A stretch of DNA of 64,000 nucleotides from contig NZ_CP107989.1 of NCBI RefSeq assembly GCF_041435015.1, positions 8,556,001 to 8,620,000 on the forward strand, given 5' to 3'. The translations under genes were made by a program, and so were the position numbers. The notes below the pieces were generated by a model, which did no database searches, was not told where the DNA came from, and saw only the letters and a program-made list of their open reading frames with translations. How positions within the stretch are numbered: the first letter of the stretch is position 1; each line of letters starts with the position of its first letter. Of this stretch, positions 50,631 to 59,116 are shown piece after piece. The DNA comes from Streptomyces canus. Lineage in GTDB: Bacteria; Actinomycetota; Actinomycetes; Streptomycetales; Streptomycetaceae.

Positions 50631-51062
50631 CCTCGGCGAGTCCCGCCCGCCGGACCAGCCGGGGGAGCAGCCCCCACAGGCCCAGGCACACCGGCAGGGT
50701 CGCCGCGCCCGCGGCCACTCCGCCGACCCGGCCCGTCGTCACGTCCACCACGAGCAGCACCGACCCGGTGAACGCGAGCACCAGGACCGCCATGCCGGCC
50801 GTGCCGAGCCGGGAGGAGACCTGCACGATGAGGGCCTTGGCGCCGCGTGGGAAGAGCGAGCGGTGCAGGGCGGCGGGCGCGGTGAACAGGGCCGCCGCGA
50901 GGACCGCGAAGAGCACTGTGATGACGTACGCGGCGCGCTGGAAGGTGTCGAGGGACGGGAAGCGCTGGGTGAAGGCCAGGGTCAGCAGGAAGGCGAAGAG
51001 GACCTGCGCCCCGGTCTGGATGACGCGCCGTTCCTGGAGCAGCTCGCCGAAGTGCCCGGAGA
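50631..51062 (-). pseudogene. DUF6328 membrane protein remnant, lacking start and stop
   Basis: The frame encodes ELLQERRVIQTGAQVLFAFLLTLAFTQRFPSLDTFQRAAYVITVLFAVLA in pieces consistent with the DUF6328 family, with four hydrophobic segments ending GLWGLLPRLVRRAGLAEE. No ATG, GTG or TTG occurs in frame before the second membrane segment, so the usual ~25-residue N-terminus is gone. The frame also runs on without a stop into the antisense of the ATPase gene. Its 5' end abuts the terminator of the NlpC gene, suggesting a deletion there. Confidence 0.6.
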
Positions 51063-51106
51063 CCCGAGGGGGCGGCGGGAGGTCAGGTCGCCGCCGCCCC
51101 CTCGGG
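51063..51106 (-). terminator. 16-bp terminator hairpin after the NlpC/P60 gene
   Basis: CCCGAGGGGGCGGCGG and CCGCCGCCCCCTCGGG pair perfectly around a 12-nt loop, starting 3 bp past the stop. It is the strongest hairpin in the window. Confidence 0.75.
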
Positions 51107-51109
51107 GCG

Positions 51110-51583
51110 TCACTTGACCCGGCCGTACCAGACGCTCTTCGTCCAGATCTTCTGCAGCCTCACCACGTCCCCGGTCTTGGGGGCGTGCCAGATCTTTCCC
51201 TTCCCGGCGTAGATGCCGACGTGGTAGACGCTCGAACCCGAGTGGAAGAACACCAGGTCGCCGGCCTTACGGCTGCCCGCGCCGATGTGGCGGGTCTTGT
51301 TGTACTGCTGAGCCGCCGTACGAGGGAGCTTCTTGCCCGCCTTCTTGAACGAGTACAGCGTGAGCCCTGAGCAGTCGAAGCGGCGGGGCCCCGTGGCGCC
51401 GTACCTGTACGGCGAGCCCTTCTTGGAAGCCGCGACCTTGAGTGCCTTCGTCGCCGGCGTCGCGGCGGCGGCGTCGGCTGCGACACCCGGGACCACGACG
51501 GAGCCGCCCACGGCGGCGATGGCGAAGGCCGAGGCCGTACCGGCCCGGACCATCAGCGACGGGACACGATTGAGCGCAGTCAT
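51110..51583 (-). CDS. Secreted NlpC/P60 cell-wall hydrolase
   Basis: A 157-residue endopeptidase. A signal peptide (TASAFAIAAVGGSVVVPGVAADAAAA) precedes a single NlpC/P60 domain: GSPYRYGATGPRRFDCSGLTLYSFKKAG has the catalytic Cys, AGDLVFFHSGSSVYHVGIYAGKGKIWHAP the His pair. It cleaves peptidoglycan stem peptides in the wall. GAAGGG precedes the ATG. The leader carries a ydaO-type riboswitch candidate, as known for streptomycete cell-wall hydrolases such as rpfA. Confidence 0.9.
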   Translation of the reverse strand: MTALNRVPSLMVRAGTASAFAIAAVGGSVVVPGVAADAAAATPATKALKVAASKKGSPYRYGATGPRRFDCSGLTLYSFKKAGKKLPRTAAQQYNKTRHIGAGSRKAGDLVFFHSGSSVYHVGIYAGKGKIWHAPKTGDVVRLQKIWTKSVWYGRVK

Positions 51584-51589
51584 GCGCAA

Positions 51590-51760
51590 CCCTTCGTCAG
51601 CCGCCTGTGAAGGATGACCTGTCGGATTCGGGCTGACAAAGTTGCCCGGCCGCTGACGCGGCTTCACCCCAAGGGCTGCTCGGCCCGGTCATGGCGTGAC
51701 CGTCCCGGCGACCCGTCGTGCCTGGGTCCTCCACTCCTGCCGATCCACTTCTGTCGACCG
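51590..51760 (-). ncRNA. ydaO-type c-di-AMP riboswitch candidate
   Basis: On the minus strand the NlpC leader contains GGGGTGAA (51663-51670), then GCCCGAATCCGACAG (51619-51633), then CAGGCGG (51601-51607), in the order and approximate spacing of the conserved core of the ydaO/yuaA class (GGGTGAA... CCGAAUCCGUCAG... GUAGGC). The class senses c-di-AMP and in actinomycetes sits before cell-wall hydrolase genes. The 5' boundary is approximate. Confidence 0.7.
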
Positions 51761-51801
51761 GTCATCCGGGCGGCGGCAGGACTCGGCGTCCGCCCGGACC
51801 G

Positions 51802-51820
51802 CCCCGCCGCTGCGGCGGGG
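51802..51820. terminator. CCCCGCCG/CGGCGGGG hairpin
   Basis: Perfect 8-bp stem with a 3-nt loop, upstream of the riboswitch on its strand. Plausibly a terminator insulating the leader from transcription from the clpP side. Confidence 0.45.
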
Positions 51821-51839
51821 GCTTGTCGTCAGACAGGGA

Positions 51840-52135
51840 TCTTGGCGCACGCATGTCCCAAAAACCCAACGGAACCGGGGGTTTGTGTTGTTACTCACCA
51901 CTCACCCGTTCGGGTGGACACCTCTTCGAACGAAGGGGTGTCGAGGGCCTCAAGAGCCCCCGGACCAGCACAGGAACTCCTCATTCCGCTTCCGTACTAC
52001 GCGCGTTGCGCAACTTGAGGGGTCGTGAAAAAGGAGCCGCGCCTCCTGCAAATGGTGGTACGTCGTTTGGTCCGTTTCAAAGGCCCTCCGGACGCCCCGT
52101 CAGACCGCTGGACGCCCGGGAGCGCTGGCGGTGCG
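51840..52135. other. Gene-free, hairpin-rich stretch upstream of the NlpC leader
   Basis: No convincing gene is seen. Inverted repeats are clustered: AAACCC/GGGTTT near 51860-51883, CACCCG-TT-CGGGTG (51903-51916), and GACACCTCTTCG-AA-CGAAGGGGTGTC (51917-51942, twelve pairs with one G-T). Local AT content is raised. It may hold regulatory sites or a small RNA. Confidence 0.4.
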
Positions 52136-52441
52136 TCAATTGCCGGGTTCGGGCGGCACGGTGACCCGGGACGTGCGCCGCTCGCCGTCCAGAACCCGAA
52201 GCGCTCGTGCCAGCGTCGCGGCGTGCAGCTCGCGCTCACCCCGGCCGTGCATCAGTACGAGCGCGTCGCGCAGCTCGGCCGCCCTGCTCACCAGCGCCTG
52301 CGCCGCGCGCAGTCCGCCATAGGTGTCCTCGCGCCGGGCCGGGTTGATCCGACCCAGCAGGTCGACCACGTCGAGATAACGGTCGATCAGCTCGCCCTCG
52401 GCGCGCGTGAGCGCGGGCAGCGGTGGAAGGTCCGGCACCAT
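52136..52441 (-). CDS. Small hypothetical protein downstream of clpP
   Basis: A 101-residue, mostly helical soluble protein (LTRAEGELIDRYLDVVDLLGRIN; GGLRAAQALVSRAAELRDALVLMHGRGERELHAATLARALRVLDGERR) of no recognised family. It starts 7 bp after the clpP stop on the same strand, so it is co-transcribed and may be a substrate adaptor or regulator of that peptidase (inference from position only). Confidence 0.65.
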   Translation of the reverse strand: MVPDLPPLPALTRAEGELIDRYLDVVDLLGRINPARREDTYGGLRAAQALVSRAAELRDALVLMHGRGERELHAATLARALRVLDGERRTSRVTVPPEPGN

Positions 52442-52448
52442 CTACGGC

Positions 52449-53084
52449 TCACCACGCGTCCGGCGTGATGCGCGAGGACTTGCGGCTCGGGACGATCGCG
52501 TCCGCGAGGCCGTAGTCCAGGGCGCCCCGCGCGTCCAGGATCTTGTCCCGCTCGATGTCCACGCTCACCTGCTCGGGGCTGCGCCCGGTGTGCCGGACGA
52601 GCATCTCCTCCAGGCGGCCCCGCACCCGGATCAGTTCGTCGGCCTGGATGGCCAGATCGCTCGCCTGCCCCTGGACCGGCTCGCTCAGCGCGGGCTGGTG
52701 GATCACCACCCGCGCACCCGGCAGCACGGAACGCTTGCCCGGGGTGCCGGCGGCCAGCAGAACGGCCGCGGAGGAGCCGGCCTGGCCGAGGCATGTCGTC
52801 TCCACGTCGCAACTGACGTACTGCATCGTGTCGTAGATCGCCGACATCGCGCTGAACGAGCCGCCGGGGGAGTTGATGTACAGCGAGATGTCCCGGTCCG
52901 GGTCCTGGTACTCGAGGTACATGAACTGCGCCATCAGATCGTTCGCCGAGATGTCGTCGATCGGGGTCCCGAGGAAGACGATCCGCTCCTCCAGCAGCTT
53001 CGAGTACGGATCCATCGTCTTGTGCCCGGAGCTCGTTCGCTCGTGGAACTCGGGCAGGACGTAACGGGCGGTGGGTCGGGCCAT
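52449..53084 (-). CDS. clpP: ClpP-family ATP-dependent protease subunit
   Basis: A 211-residue Clp peptidase. [22 protein letters not shown] is the oxyanion strand, [16 protein letters not shown] holds the catalytic Ser, [13 protein letters not shown] the His, and [20 protein letters not shown] the Asp. All triad residues are present. It is a single clpP beside no clpX or clpA, so one of the extra streptomycete ClpP paralogues rather than the core clpP1P2 pair. First gene of a two-gene unit, divergent from a Phd antitoxin. Confidence 0.9.
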   Translation of the reverse strand: MARPTARYVLPEFHERTSSGHKTMDPYSKLLEERIVFLGTPIDDISANDLMAQFMYLEYQDPDRDISLYINSPGGSFSAMSAIYDTMQYVSCDVETTCLGQAGSSAAVLLAAGTPGKRSVLPGARVVIHQPALSEPVQGQASDLAIQADELIRVRGRLEEMLVRHTGRSPEQVSVDIERDKILDARGALDYGLADAIVPSRKSSRITPDAW

Positions 53085-53122
53085 GGCGTACCCCTCCTGG
53101 CGGCAGGCTGTCTGTAAAAAAT

Positions 53123-53154
53123 GTACAGGACGTACGTGACGTTATGATGGGGGT
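53123..53154 (+). promoter_or_regulatory. Leaderless promoter and 9-nt direct repeats before the Phd gene
   Basis: TATGAT (53143-53148) is followed by 6 nt and the ATG. Just upstream, GTACAGGAC and GTACGTGAC (53123-53131, 53132-53140) are adjacent 9-nt repeats continued by GTTATGATG. They could be Phd half-sites. The same 70-bp region serves clpP on the other strand. Confidence 0.5.
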
Positions 53155-53433
53155 ATGGCCTACGAGATTCCGGTGACGCAAGCCAGGGCTGAACTCGCCG
53201 ACCTGATCAACCGGGTGGTGTACGGCGGTGAGCGCGTGGTGGTCACACGGCATGGAAAGCCGCTGGTCGCCCTGGTCTCCGCGGCCGACCTCGAACAGCT
53301 GGAGGAGCTCCAGAAGCCCGTCGAGGAGCAGGTGGTCAGTGCGGTCTCGACCGTGCGGGAGGTCGCGTCCGCTCCCCGCGAACAGCAGCGGTTCGGTATC
53401 GCGGCGCATCACCGGGGGCCCGGCGCGTCGTAG
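53155..53433 (+). CDS. Orphan Phd/YefM-family antitoxin
   Basis: A 92-residue antitoxin: YEIPVTQARAELADLINRVVYGGERVVVTRHGKPLVALVSAADLEQLEEL is the classic Phd/YefM DNA-binding fold, followed by an acidic/polar tail. No RelE, Doc or PIN toxin gene follows; the next gene is convergent. So it is an orphan or works with a toxin elsewhere. It is divergent from clpP, intriguing because Clp proteases degrade antitoxins. Confidence 0.9.
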   Translation: MAYEIPVTQARAELADLINRVVYGGERVVVTRHGKPLVALVSAADLEQLEELQKPVEEQVVSAVSTVREVASAPREQQRFGIAAHHRGPGAS

Positions 53434-53470
53434 CGACGCGGGCGCCCCCGACCAGAGGGGCCGGGGGTGC
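53424..53470. terminator. Two terminator hairpins between convergent genes
   Basis: CGCGTCG-TAG-CGACGCG (53424-53440) has the Phd stop codon as its loop. GCGCCCCCG and CGGGGGTGC (53442-53450, 53462-53470) form a second stem with one G-T pair and an 11-nt loop. Confidence 0.65.
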
Positions 53471-53486
53471 GGAAGAGCGGGTTCGG

Positions 53487-54470
53487 TCAGCCGACGGAGG
53501 TGAGGTCACGCTCGCCGGCAGGCACGGTGCCCTTCGCCCGCGCCTTCAGCGCGTTCCCGAGGATCACGGCGCCCAGGCCCAGCGCGGCCCACCAGGTGAG
53601 GGTCAGGACGGGGCCGGTCGCCGTCGCGCCGTCGAAGAACGACACCGAGCGCAGCAGGGTCGCGCTCGCGCCCGGCGGCAGCCACTGGCCGATCGTGCCG
53701 ACGGGGTCGGGCAGCAGCTGCGGAGCCGAGGCGGCACCCGAGAACGGGTTGCCGAGGAACATCACCACAAGTGCCACCGCGCCGATCCCCGCGTATCCGA
53801 CGAGGGCGGCGAGTCCCGCCACGGCCGCGCTCACCGCCAGGCTCGACAGCCCGAACGTCCCGGCCTCCGCCCACCAGTTCCCGGTCAGGACGCCGAGCCA
53901 GCTGTGGGCCAGTGCGGCCCCGACGACGCCCACCAGTGCGGCGCTGACGACCAGCGCGGTCACCGCGCGGAATCCGCGCAGCCCGTGCAGCGTCACCATG
54001 GCGCCCGCGATGATCCCGGCGAGGGCCAGCGGCAGCACGGAGCTGCTCAGGGTGGCCCCCCTCGGGTCGGACGCCGGGGTGGGGACGACGTCCACCGTCC
54101 TCACCCCGGTGCCGCTCGCGGCGGCCTGCCGGCCGACGGCCTGCTGGAGGAGCTGGGCCACGACCGGGCTCGCGGCCGATGCCGTGAGCAGCTCCGGGCC
54201 CCGCGCGGTCGCGACGACCGCGCCGTATACGGTCCGGTCCTCGATCGCCGTCCGCGCTGCCGCCTCGTCGGCGTAGTGATGGATCTCGAAGGCGCCCTCG
54301 TGCTGCCGCAGCTGTTTCTCCATCTGCGCGGTCGCGGTGGCCGGCCCGGCCACGCCGAGCGGCAGGTCGCGGGGGGCGGTGCGGGCGGCGGGCCAGGCGA
54401 AGGCCCACAGTGCCAGGGCGGCGAGCAGCGGCACGAGGACGACGACCGCGATCGTGCGACGGGTGGACAT
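53487..54470 (-). CDS. ABC-2/YhgE-like membrane protein
   Basis: A 327-residue protein. One N-terminal membrane segment (IAVVVLVPLLAALALWAFAW) is followed by an extracytoplasmic region of ~110 residues (LPLGVAGPATATAQMEKQLRQ...; YGAVVATARGPELLTASAASP), then about five C-terminal membrane segments. This is the layout of ABC-2-type permeases and DUF3533/YhgE proteins. No ATPase is adjacent. It is divergent from a TetR gene whose 24-bp repeats lie in the shared promoter region, so it is probably induced by an envelope-active compound. Confidence 0.8.
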   Translation of the reverse strand: MSTRRTIAVVVLVPLLAALALWAFAWPAARTAPRDLPLGVAGPATATAQMEKQLRQHEGAFEIHHYADEAAARTAIEDRTVYGAVVATARGPELLTASAASPVVAQLLQQAVGRQAAASGTGVRTVDVVPTPASDPRGATLSSSVLPLALAGIIAGAMVTLHGLRGFRAVTALVVSAALVGVVGAALAHSWLGVLTGNWWAEAGTFGLSSLAVSAAVAGLAALVGYAGIGAVALVVMFLGNPFSGAASAPQLLPDPVGTIGQWLPPGASATLLRSVSFFDGATATGPVLTLTWWAALGLGAVILGNALKARAKGTVPAGERDLTSVG

Positions 54471-54506
54471 GCGGGTCCTCTCCGGGGTCCAGTGGGCCCC
54501 GTCGAA

Positions 54507-54530
54507 AAGAAGGATCGTTCGTTTTAGCTT
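54507..54530. repeat. TetR operator candidate, copy 1 of a 24-bp direct repeat
   Basis: AAGAAGGATCGTTCGTTTTAGCTT is 21/24 identical to a copy 59 bp downstream. It lies nearer the membrane-protein gene and probably controls that promoter. Confidence 0.6.
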
Positions 54531-54560
54531 CGCTTCCCACCGTCCCGCCGTTGCCGCGCC

Positions 54561-54595
54561 TTGTCAAGAAGGAATGTTCGTTTTAGTTTGTGGCC
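54561..54595 (+). promoter_or_regulatory. TetR-gene promoter with operator copy 2; leaderless
   Basis: TTGTCA (54561-54566), a 17-bp spacer and TAGTTT (54584-54589) are followed by 6 nt and the ATG. The second 24-bp repeat (54566-54589, AAGAAGGAATGTTCGTTTTAGTTT) spans from the end of the -35 to the end of the -10, so repressor binding would shut the promoter. No ribosome binding site is present. Confidence 0.65.
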
Positions 54596-55246
54596 ATGGC
54601 TCGCGTATCCCAGGCACACCTCGACGCCCGGCGTCGTCAGATCCTCGACGGCGCCGCGGTCTGCTTCGCCCGCAACGGCTTCCACGCCACGTCCATGCAG
54701 GACGTCCTGAAGGAGGCCGACCTCTCGGCCGGGGCCGTGTACCGCTACTTCAGCGGCAAGGAGGAGCTCATCGGCGCGATCGTCGGGGAGGTGCTCGGAC
54801 AGGTCCACGAGGGTTTCGAGGAGGCGACCCACAGCAGCCCGCCCCCGCCTCCGGACCTCCTGGTGGCGTCCGTGCTCAGCCGCGTCCTCGCCACCAAGGA
54901 GTCCCTGACCGTGGACGGGCGGCCGGCGTTTCCCCGGCTGGTCGTCCAGGTGTGGACCGAGACCCTCCGCAACGACGAGCTCGCGGCCCTCCTGCGCGAG
55001 GGCTACGGCGCCGTGCGCGAGACCTGGACCCGGATCGTCGGGGCGTACCAGGAGGCCGGGATCATGCGGCGGGACGTGCCCCCGGAGGACGTGGCCCGCA
55101 CGATGATGGCGGCCGCGATGGGCTTCCTCGCCCAGCAGGCCCTGTTCGGACCGACGCCCGCCGAGTCCCTGCGGGACGGTCTACGGGCGTTGATGAGCAT
55201 GCGGGATCACGGCTTGGTTAACGTGCCTGAAACCGGATCCAACTAG
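54596..55246 (+). CDS. TetR-family transcriptional repressor
   Basis: A 216-residue regulator. The N-terminal helix-turn-helix ([55 protein letters not shown]) is textbook TetR; the C-terminal helical domain binds an unknown ligand. It is divergent from the membrane protein. ATG at MARVSQ is chosen because its -10 ends 6 nt upstream; a GTG 6 bp earlier overlaps the promoter. Confidence 0.9.
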   Translation: MARVSQAHLDARRRQILDGAAVCFARNGFHATSMQDVLKEADLSAGAVYRYFSGKEELIGAIVGEVLGQVHEGFEEATHSSPPPPPDLLVASVLSRVLATKESLTVDGRPAFPRLVVQVWTETLRNDELAALLREGYGAVRETWTRIVGAYQEAGIMRRDVPPEDVARTMMAAAMGFLAQQALFGPTPAESLRDGLRALMSMRDHGLVNVPETGSN

Positions 55247-55334
55247 CCTGCGGATCCACGCCACCAGGGACTTTGCCCCGGGGCTGCGGCAGCCGGACCC
55301 CGCACGGTCCGGAGCGAGGACTGTGAGGTGGGAC

Positions 55335-55637
55335 GTGCAACTGACCCCGCACGAACAAGAGAGGCTGCTCATCCATGTGGCGGCCGACGTGGCCGAGAAG
55401 CGCCGGGCCCGCGGGCTCAGGCTCAACCACCCCGAGGCGGTCGCCCTCATCACGTCGCACATCCTCGAAGGCGCGCGTGACGGCCGTACCGTCGCCGAGC
55501 TCATGGCCTCCGGGCGCAAGCTGCTCACCCGGGACGACGTCATGGAGGGCATCCCCGAGATGATCCATGACGTCCAGGTCGAGGCGACCTTCCCGGACGG
55601 CACCAAACTCGTCACCGTCCACGACCCGATCGTCTGA
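55335..55637 (+). CDS. ureA: Urease gamma subunit
   Basis: 100 residues, the standard bacterial UreA length. [38 protein letters not shown] and [34 protein letters not shown] are the conserved blocks. A GTG start with AGGTGGG upstream gives the family N-terminus; another GTG 12 bp earlier is less likely. First gene of ureABCFGD. Confidence 0.93.
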   Translation: MQLTPHEQERLLIHVAADVAEKRRARGLRLNHPEAVALITSHILEGARDGRTVAELMASGRKLLTRDDVMEGIPEMIHDVQVEATFPDGTKLVTVHDPIV

Positions 55638-55646
55638 GGGGCCCCG

Positions 55647-55958
55647 ATGATTCCCGGAGAGATCCTCTTCGCCGAGGGGCCGATCGCCTACAACGAGGGC
55701 CGTGAGGTCACGTCGCTGACCGTCCTCAACGCCGCCGACCGTCCCGTCCAGGTCGGCTCCCACTACCACTTCGCCGAGGCCAACCCGGGCCTGGAGTTCG
55801 ACCGCGGCGCCGCGCGCGGCAAGCGGCTGAACGTCGCCGCCGGCACCGCCGTGCGCTTCGAGCCCGGCATCCCGGTCGAGGTGGAACTCGTCCCGCTCAC
55901 CGGTGCCCGTGTGGTGCCGGGGCTGCGCGGGGAGACCGGAGGTGCCCTCGATGCCTGA
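55647..55958 (+). CDS. ureB: Urease beta subunit
   Basis: 103 residues: [53 protein letters not shown] is diagnostic of UreB, followed by [15 protein letters not shown]. It starts 9 bp after ureA and overlaps ureC by 8 bp. It forms the UreABC trimer of trimers. Confidence 0.95.
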   Translation: MIPGEILFAEGPIAYNEGREVTSLTVLNAADRPVQVGSHYHFAEANPGLEFDRGAARGKRLNVAAGTAVRFEPGIPVEVELVPLTGARVVPGLRGETGGALDA

Positions 55959-57672
55959 GATCTCTCGTGCCGCCTACGCCGACCTGTTCGGCCCGACCAC
56001 CGGCGACCGCATCCGGCTCGCCGACACCGATCTGCTGATCGAGGTCGAGGAGGATCGTTCCGGCGGTCCCGGACTCGCCGGTGACGAGGCCGTGTTCGGC
56101 GGCGGCAAAGTCATCCGCGAGTCGATGGGCCAGTCACGTGCCACCCGTGCGGAAGGCACCCCGGACACCGTCATCACGGGCGCGGTCGTCGTCGACCACT
56201 GGGGTGTGGTGAAGGCCGACGTCGGCATTCGCGACGGCCGGATCACCGGCATCGGCAAGGCCGGCAACCCCGACACCATGGACGGGGTCCACCCGGACCT
56301 GGTGATCGGCCCGGAGACCGAGATCATCGCGGGCAACGGCCGGATCCTGACCGCCGGCGCCATCGACGCGCACGTCCACTTCATCTGTCCGCAGATCGCC
56401 GACGAGGCGCTGGCGTCCGGGGTGACGACCCTGGTCGGTGGCGGCACCGGCCCCGCCGAGGGCTCCAAGGCCACCACCGTCACCCCCGGCCCCTGGCACC
56501 TCGCCCGGATGCTGGAGGCGATGGAGCAGTACCCGCTCAACATCGGCTTCCTCGGCAAGGGCAACACCGTCTCGCACGACGCGATGCTGTCGCAGATCCG
56601 CGGGGGCGCCCTCGGCCTGAAGCTGCACGAGGACTGGGGCTCGACCCCCGCCGTCATCGACGCCTCGCTGACCGTCGCCGAGCGGACCGGCATCCAGGTC
56701 GCCATCCACACGGACACCCTCAACGAGGCCGGTTTCGTGGGGGACACGCTCGCCGCGATCGCCGGGCGGGGCATCCACGCCTACCACACCGAGGGCGCGG
56801 GCGGCGGGCACGCTCCGGACATCATGACCGTGGTCTCCCAGCCGCACGTGCTGCCCAGCTCGACCAACCCGACCCGTCCCTTCACCGTCAACACCGCCGA
56901 GGAACACCTCGACATGCTGATGGTGTGCCACCACCTCAACGCGGCGGTGCCAGAGGACCTCGCCTTCGCCGAGTCCCGCATCCGGCCCACGACCATCGGC
57001 GCCGAGGACATCCTGCACGACCTGGGCGCCATCTCGATCATCTCCTCCGACGCCCAGGCCATGGGGCGCGTGGGCGAGGTCATCATGCGGACCTGGCAGA
57101 CCGCGCATGTCATGAAGCGGCGCCGGGGTGCGCTGCCCGGGGACGGACGCGCCGACAACCATCGCGTACGGCGCTATGTCGCCAAGTACACGATCAACCC
57201 CGCCGTCGCTCAGGGGCTCGCTCACGAGGTGGGTTCGGTGGAGACGGGCAAGCTGGCCGACCTGGTGCTGTGGGAGCCCGCGTTCTTCGGCGTCAAGCCG
57301 CATCTGGTGATCAAGGGCGGACAGATCGCCTACGCGCAGATGGGCGACGCGAACGCCTCGATTCCGACCCCGCAGCCGATCCTTCCCCGGCCGATGTACG
57401 GGGCGATCGGGCGGGCTCCCGCGTCCAACTCCTTCAACTTCGTGGCACCCCTCGCCATCGAGGACGGGCTGCCGGAGCGGCTCCAGCTCGGGAAGCGGTT
57501 CGTGGCCATCGAGTCGACGCGCGGGGTCACCAAGGCCGACATGCGGGAGAACGACGCGCGGCCCGACGTACGGGTCGACCCCGACAGCTTCGCCGTACAC
57601 ATCGACGGGGAGTTGGTGGAGGCCACGCCGGCAGCCGAACTGCCCATGGCCCAGCGTTACTTCCTCTTCTGA
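55951..57672 (+). CDS. ureC: Urease alpha (catalytic) subunit
   Basis: 573 residues with all nickel-site residues: DAHVHF, the carbamylated Lys in [33 protein letters not shown], the flap His in MVCHHLN, and SSDAQAMGR with the Asp ligand. Hydrolyses urea to ammonia and carbamate in the cytoplasm. The ATG overlaps ureB; its TGA overlaps the ureF ATG by one base. Confidence 0.97.
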   Translation: MPEISRAAYADLFGPTTGDRIRLADTDLLIEVEEDRSGGPGLAGDEAVFGGGKVIRESMGQSRATRAEGTPDTVITGAVVVDHWGVVKADVGIRDGRITGIGKAGNPDTMDGVHPDLVIGPETEIIAGNGRILTAGAIDAHVHFICPQIADEALASGVTTLVGGGTGPAEGSKATTVTPGPWHLARMLEAMEQYPLNIGFLGKGNTVSHDAMLSQIRGGALGLKLHEDWGSTPAVIDASLTVAERTGIQVAIHTDTLNEAGFVGDTLAAIAGRGIHAYHTEGAGGGHAPDIMTVVSQPHVLPSSTNPTRPFTVNTAEEHLDMLMVCHHLNAAVPEDLAFAESRIRPTTIGAEDILHDLGAISIISSDAQAMGRVGEVIMRTWQTAHVMKRRRGALPGDGRADNHRVRRYVAKYTINPAVAQGLAHEVGSVETGKLADLVLWEPAFFGVKPHLVIKGGQIAYAQMGDANASIPTPQPILPRPMYGAIGRAPASNSFNFVAPLAIEDGLPERLQLGKRFVAIESTRGVTKADMRENDARPDVRVDPDSFAVHIDGELVEATPAAELPMAQRYFLF

Positions 57673-58346
57673 TGTCCAGGGCTGCACTTCTGGTCCTGGC
57701 CGACGGCCGCTTCCCCGCCGGAGGGCACGCGCACTCCGGCGGGGCCGAGGCGGCGGTCAAGGCGGGGCGGATCACCGGGGCGGAGAGTCTGGAGTCCTTC
57801 TGCCGGGGACGGCTGCACACGGTGGGGCTGGTGTCGGCCGCGCTGGCCGCGGCGGCCGTGCTCGGCGCCGACCCGCGGCTGTTGGACGAGGCCGCGGACG
57901 CCCGCACCCCGTCCCCCGCACTGCGGACGGCCGCACGCAAGCTGGGCCGTCAGCTGATGCGGGCGGCCCGGGCGACCTGGCCGTCGGCCGAACTCGACTC
58001 CCTGGCAAGGGAGTTCCCCAAGGGAGCGCACCAGCCGGTGGTCCTGGGGCTGGCAGCCCGGGCGGCGGGCCTCGAGGCCGTGGACGCGGCGTACTGCGCG
58101 GTGTACGAGAGCGTGAGCGGGCCTTCGAGTGCGACGGTCCGGCTGCTGAGCCTCGATCCTTTCGACGCGACGGGCGTACTCGCCCGGTTGTCGCCAGAGC
58201 TGGACCGGGTCGCGGATCGGGCGCTGGAGGCAGCGCGGAGGGTTGCCGACGAGGGCGTCGACGCATTGCCGTCGGCGTCGGCGCCGTTGCTGGAAATCGG
58301 AGCAGAGGCGCACGCGGCATGGCCAGTACGCCTGTTCGCATCATAA
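57672..58346 (+). CDS. ureF: Urease accessory protein UreF
   Basis: A 224-residue helical chaperone: LLVLADGRFPAGGHAHSGGAEAAVKAGRI is the family start and FPKGAHQPVVLGLAARAAGLEAVDAAYCAVYESVSGPSSATVRLL the conserved core. UreF helps UreG and UreD deliver nickel and CO2. The ATG shares one base with the ureC stop. Confidence 0.9.
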   Translation: MSRAALLVLADGRFPAGGHAHSGGAEAAVKAGRITGAESLESFCRGRLHTVGLVSAALAAAAVLGADPRLLDEAADARTPSPALRTAARKLGRQLMRAARATWPSAELDSLAREFPKGAHQPVVLGLAARAAGLEAVDAAYCAVYESVSGPSSATVRLLSLDPFDATGVLARLSPELDRVADRALEAARRVADEGVDALPSASAPLLEIGAEAHAAWPVRLFAS

Positions 58347-58365
58347 GAGGGCCACCGCAACCTGC

Positions 58366-58410
58366 TTAGGGGCGCGGGGAACTGCGCGACCAGCCCCCAC
58401 GGACCCGCAC
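58366..58410. repeat. Dispersed streptomycete intergenic repeat within the urease operon
   Basis: The core TAGGGGCGCGGGGAACTGCG, continuing GCGACCAGCCCCC, resembles a short palindromic sequence I recall as very common between genes of Streptomyces. GGGG...CCCC and CGCG...CGCG arms allow a hairpin. It occupies half of the 92-bp gap between ureF and ureG, the only large gap in the operon. Only one copy is in this window. Confidence 0.55.
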
Positions 58411-58438
58411 CCGACCATGACCCCCCCAGGAGCCGTAC

Positions 58439-59112
<674 letters not shown>

Positions 59113-59116
<4 letters not shown>

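Noticed and set aside
50486..51370. A plus-strand 294-codon frame
   Set aside because: It is antisense to the DUF6328 remnant and the NlpC gene and shows only Arg/Ser-rich shadow composition.
53434..53486. Search for a toxin gene after the Phd antitoxin
   Set aside because: Only two terminator hairpins fit in the 53-bp gap before a convergent gene.
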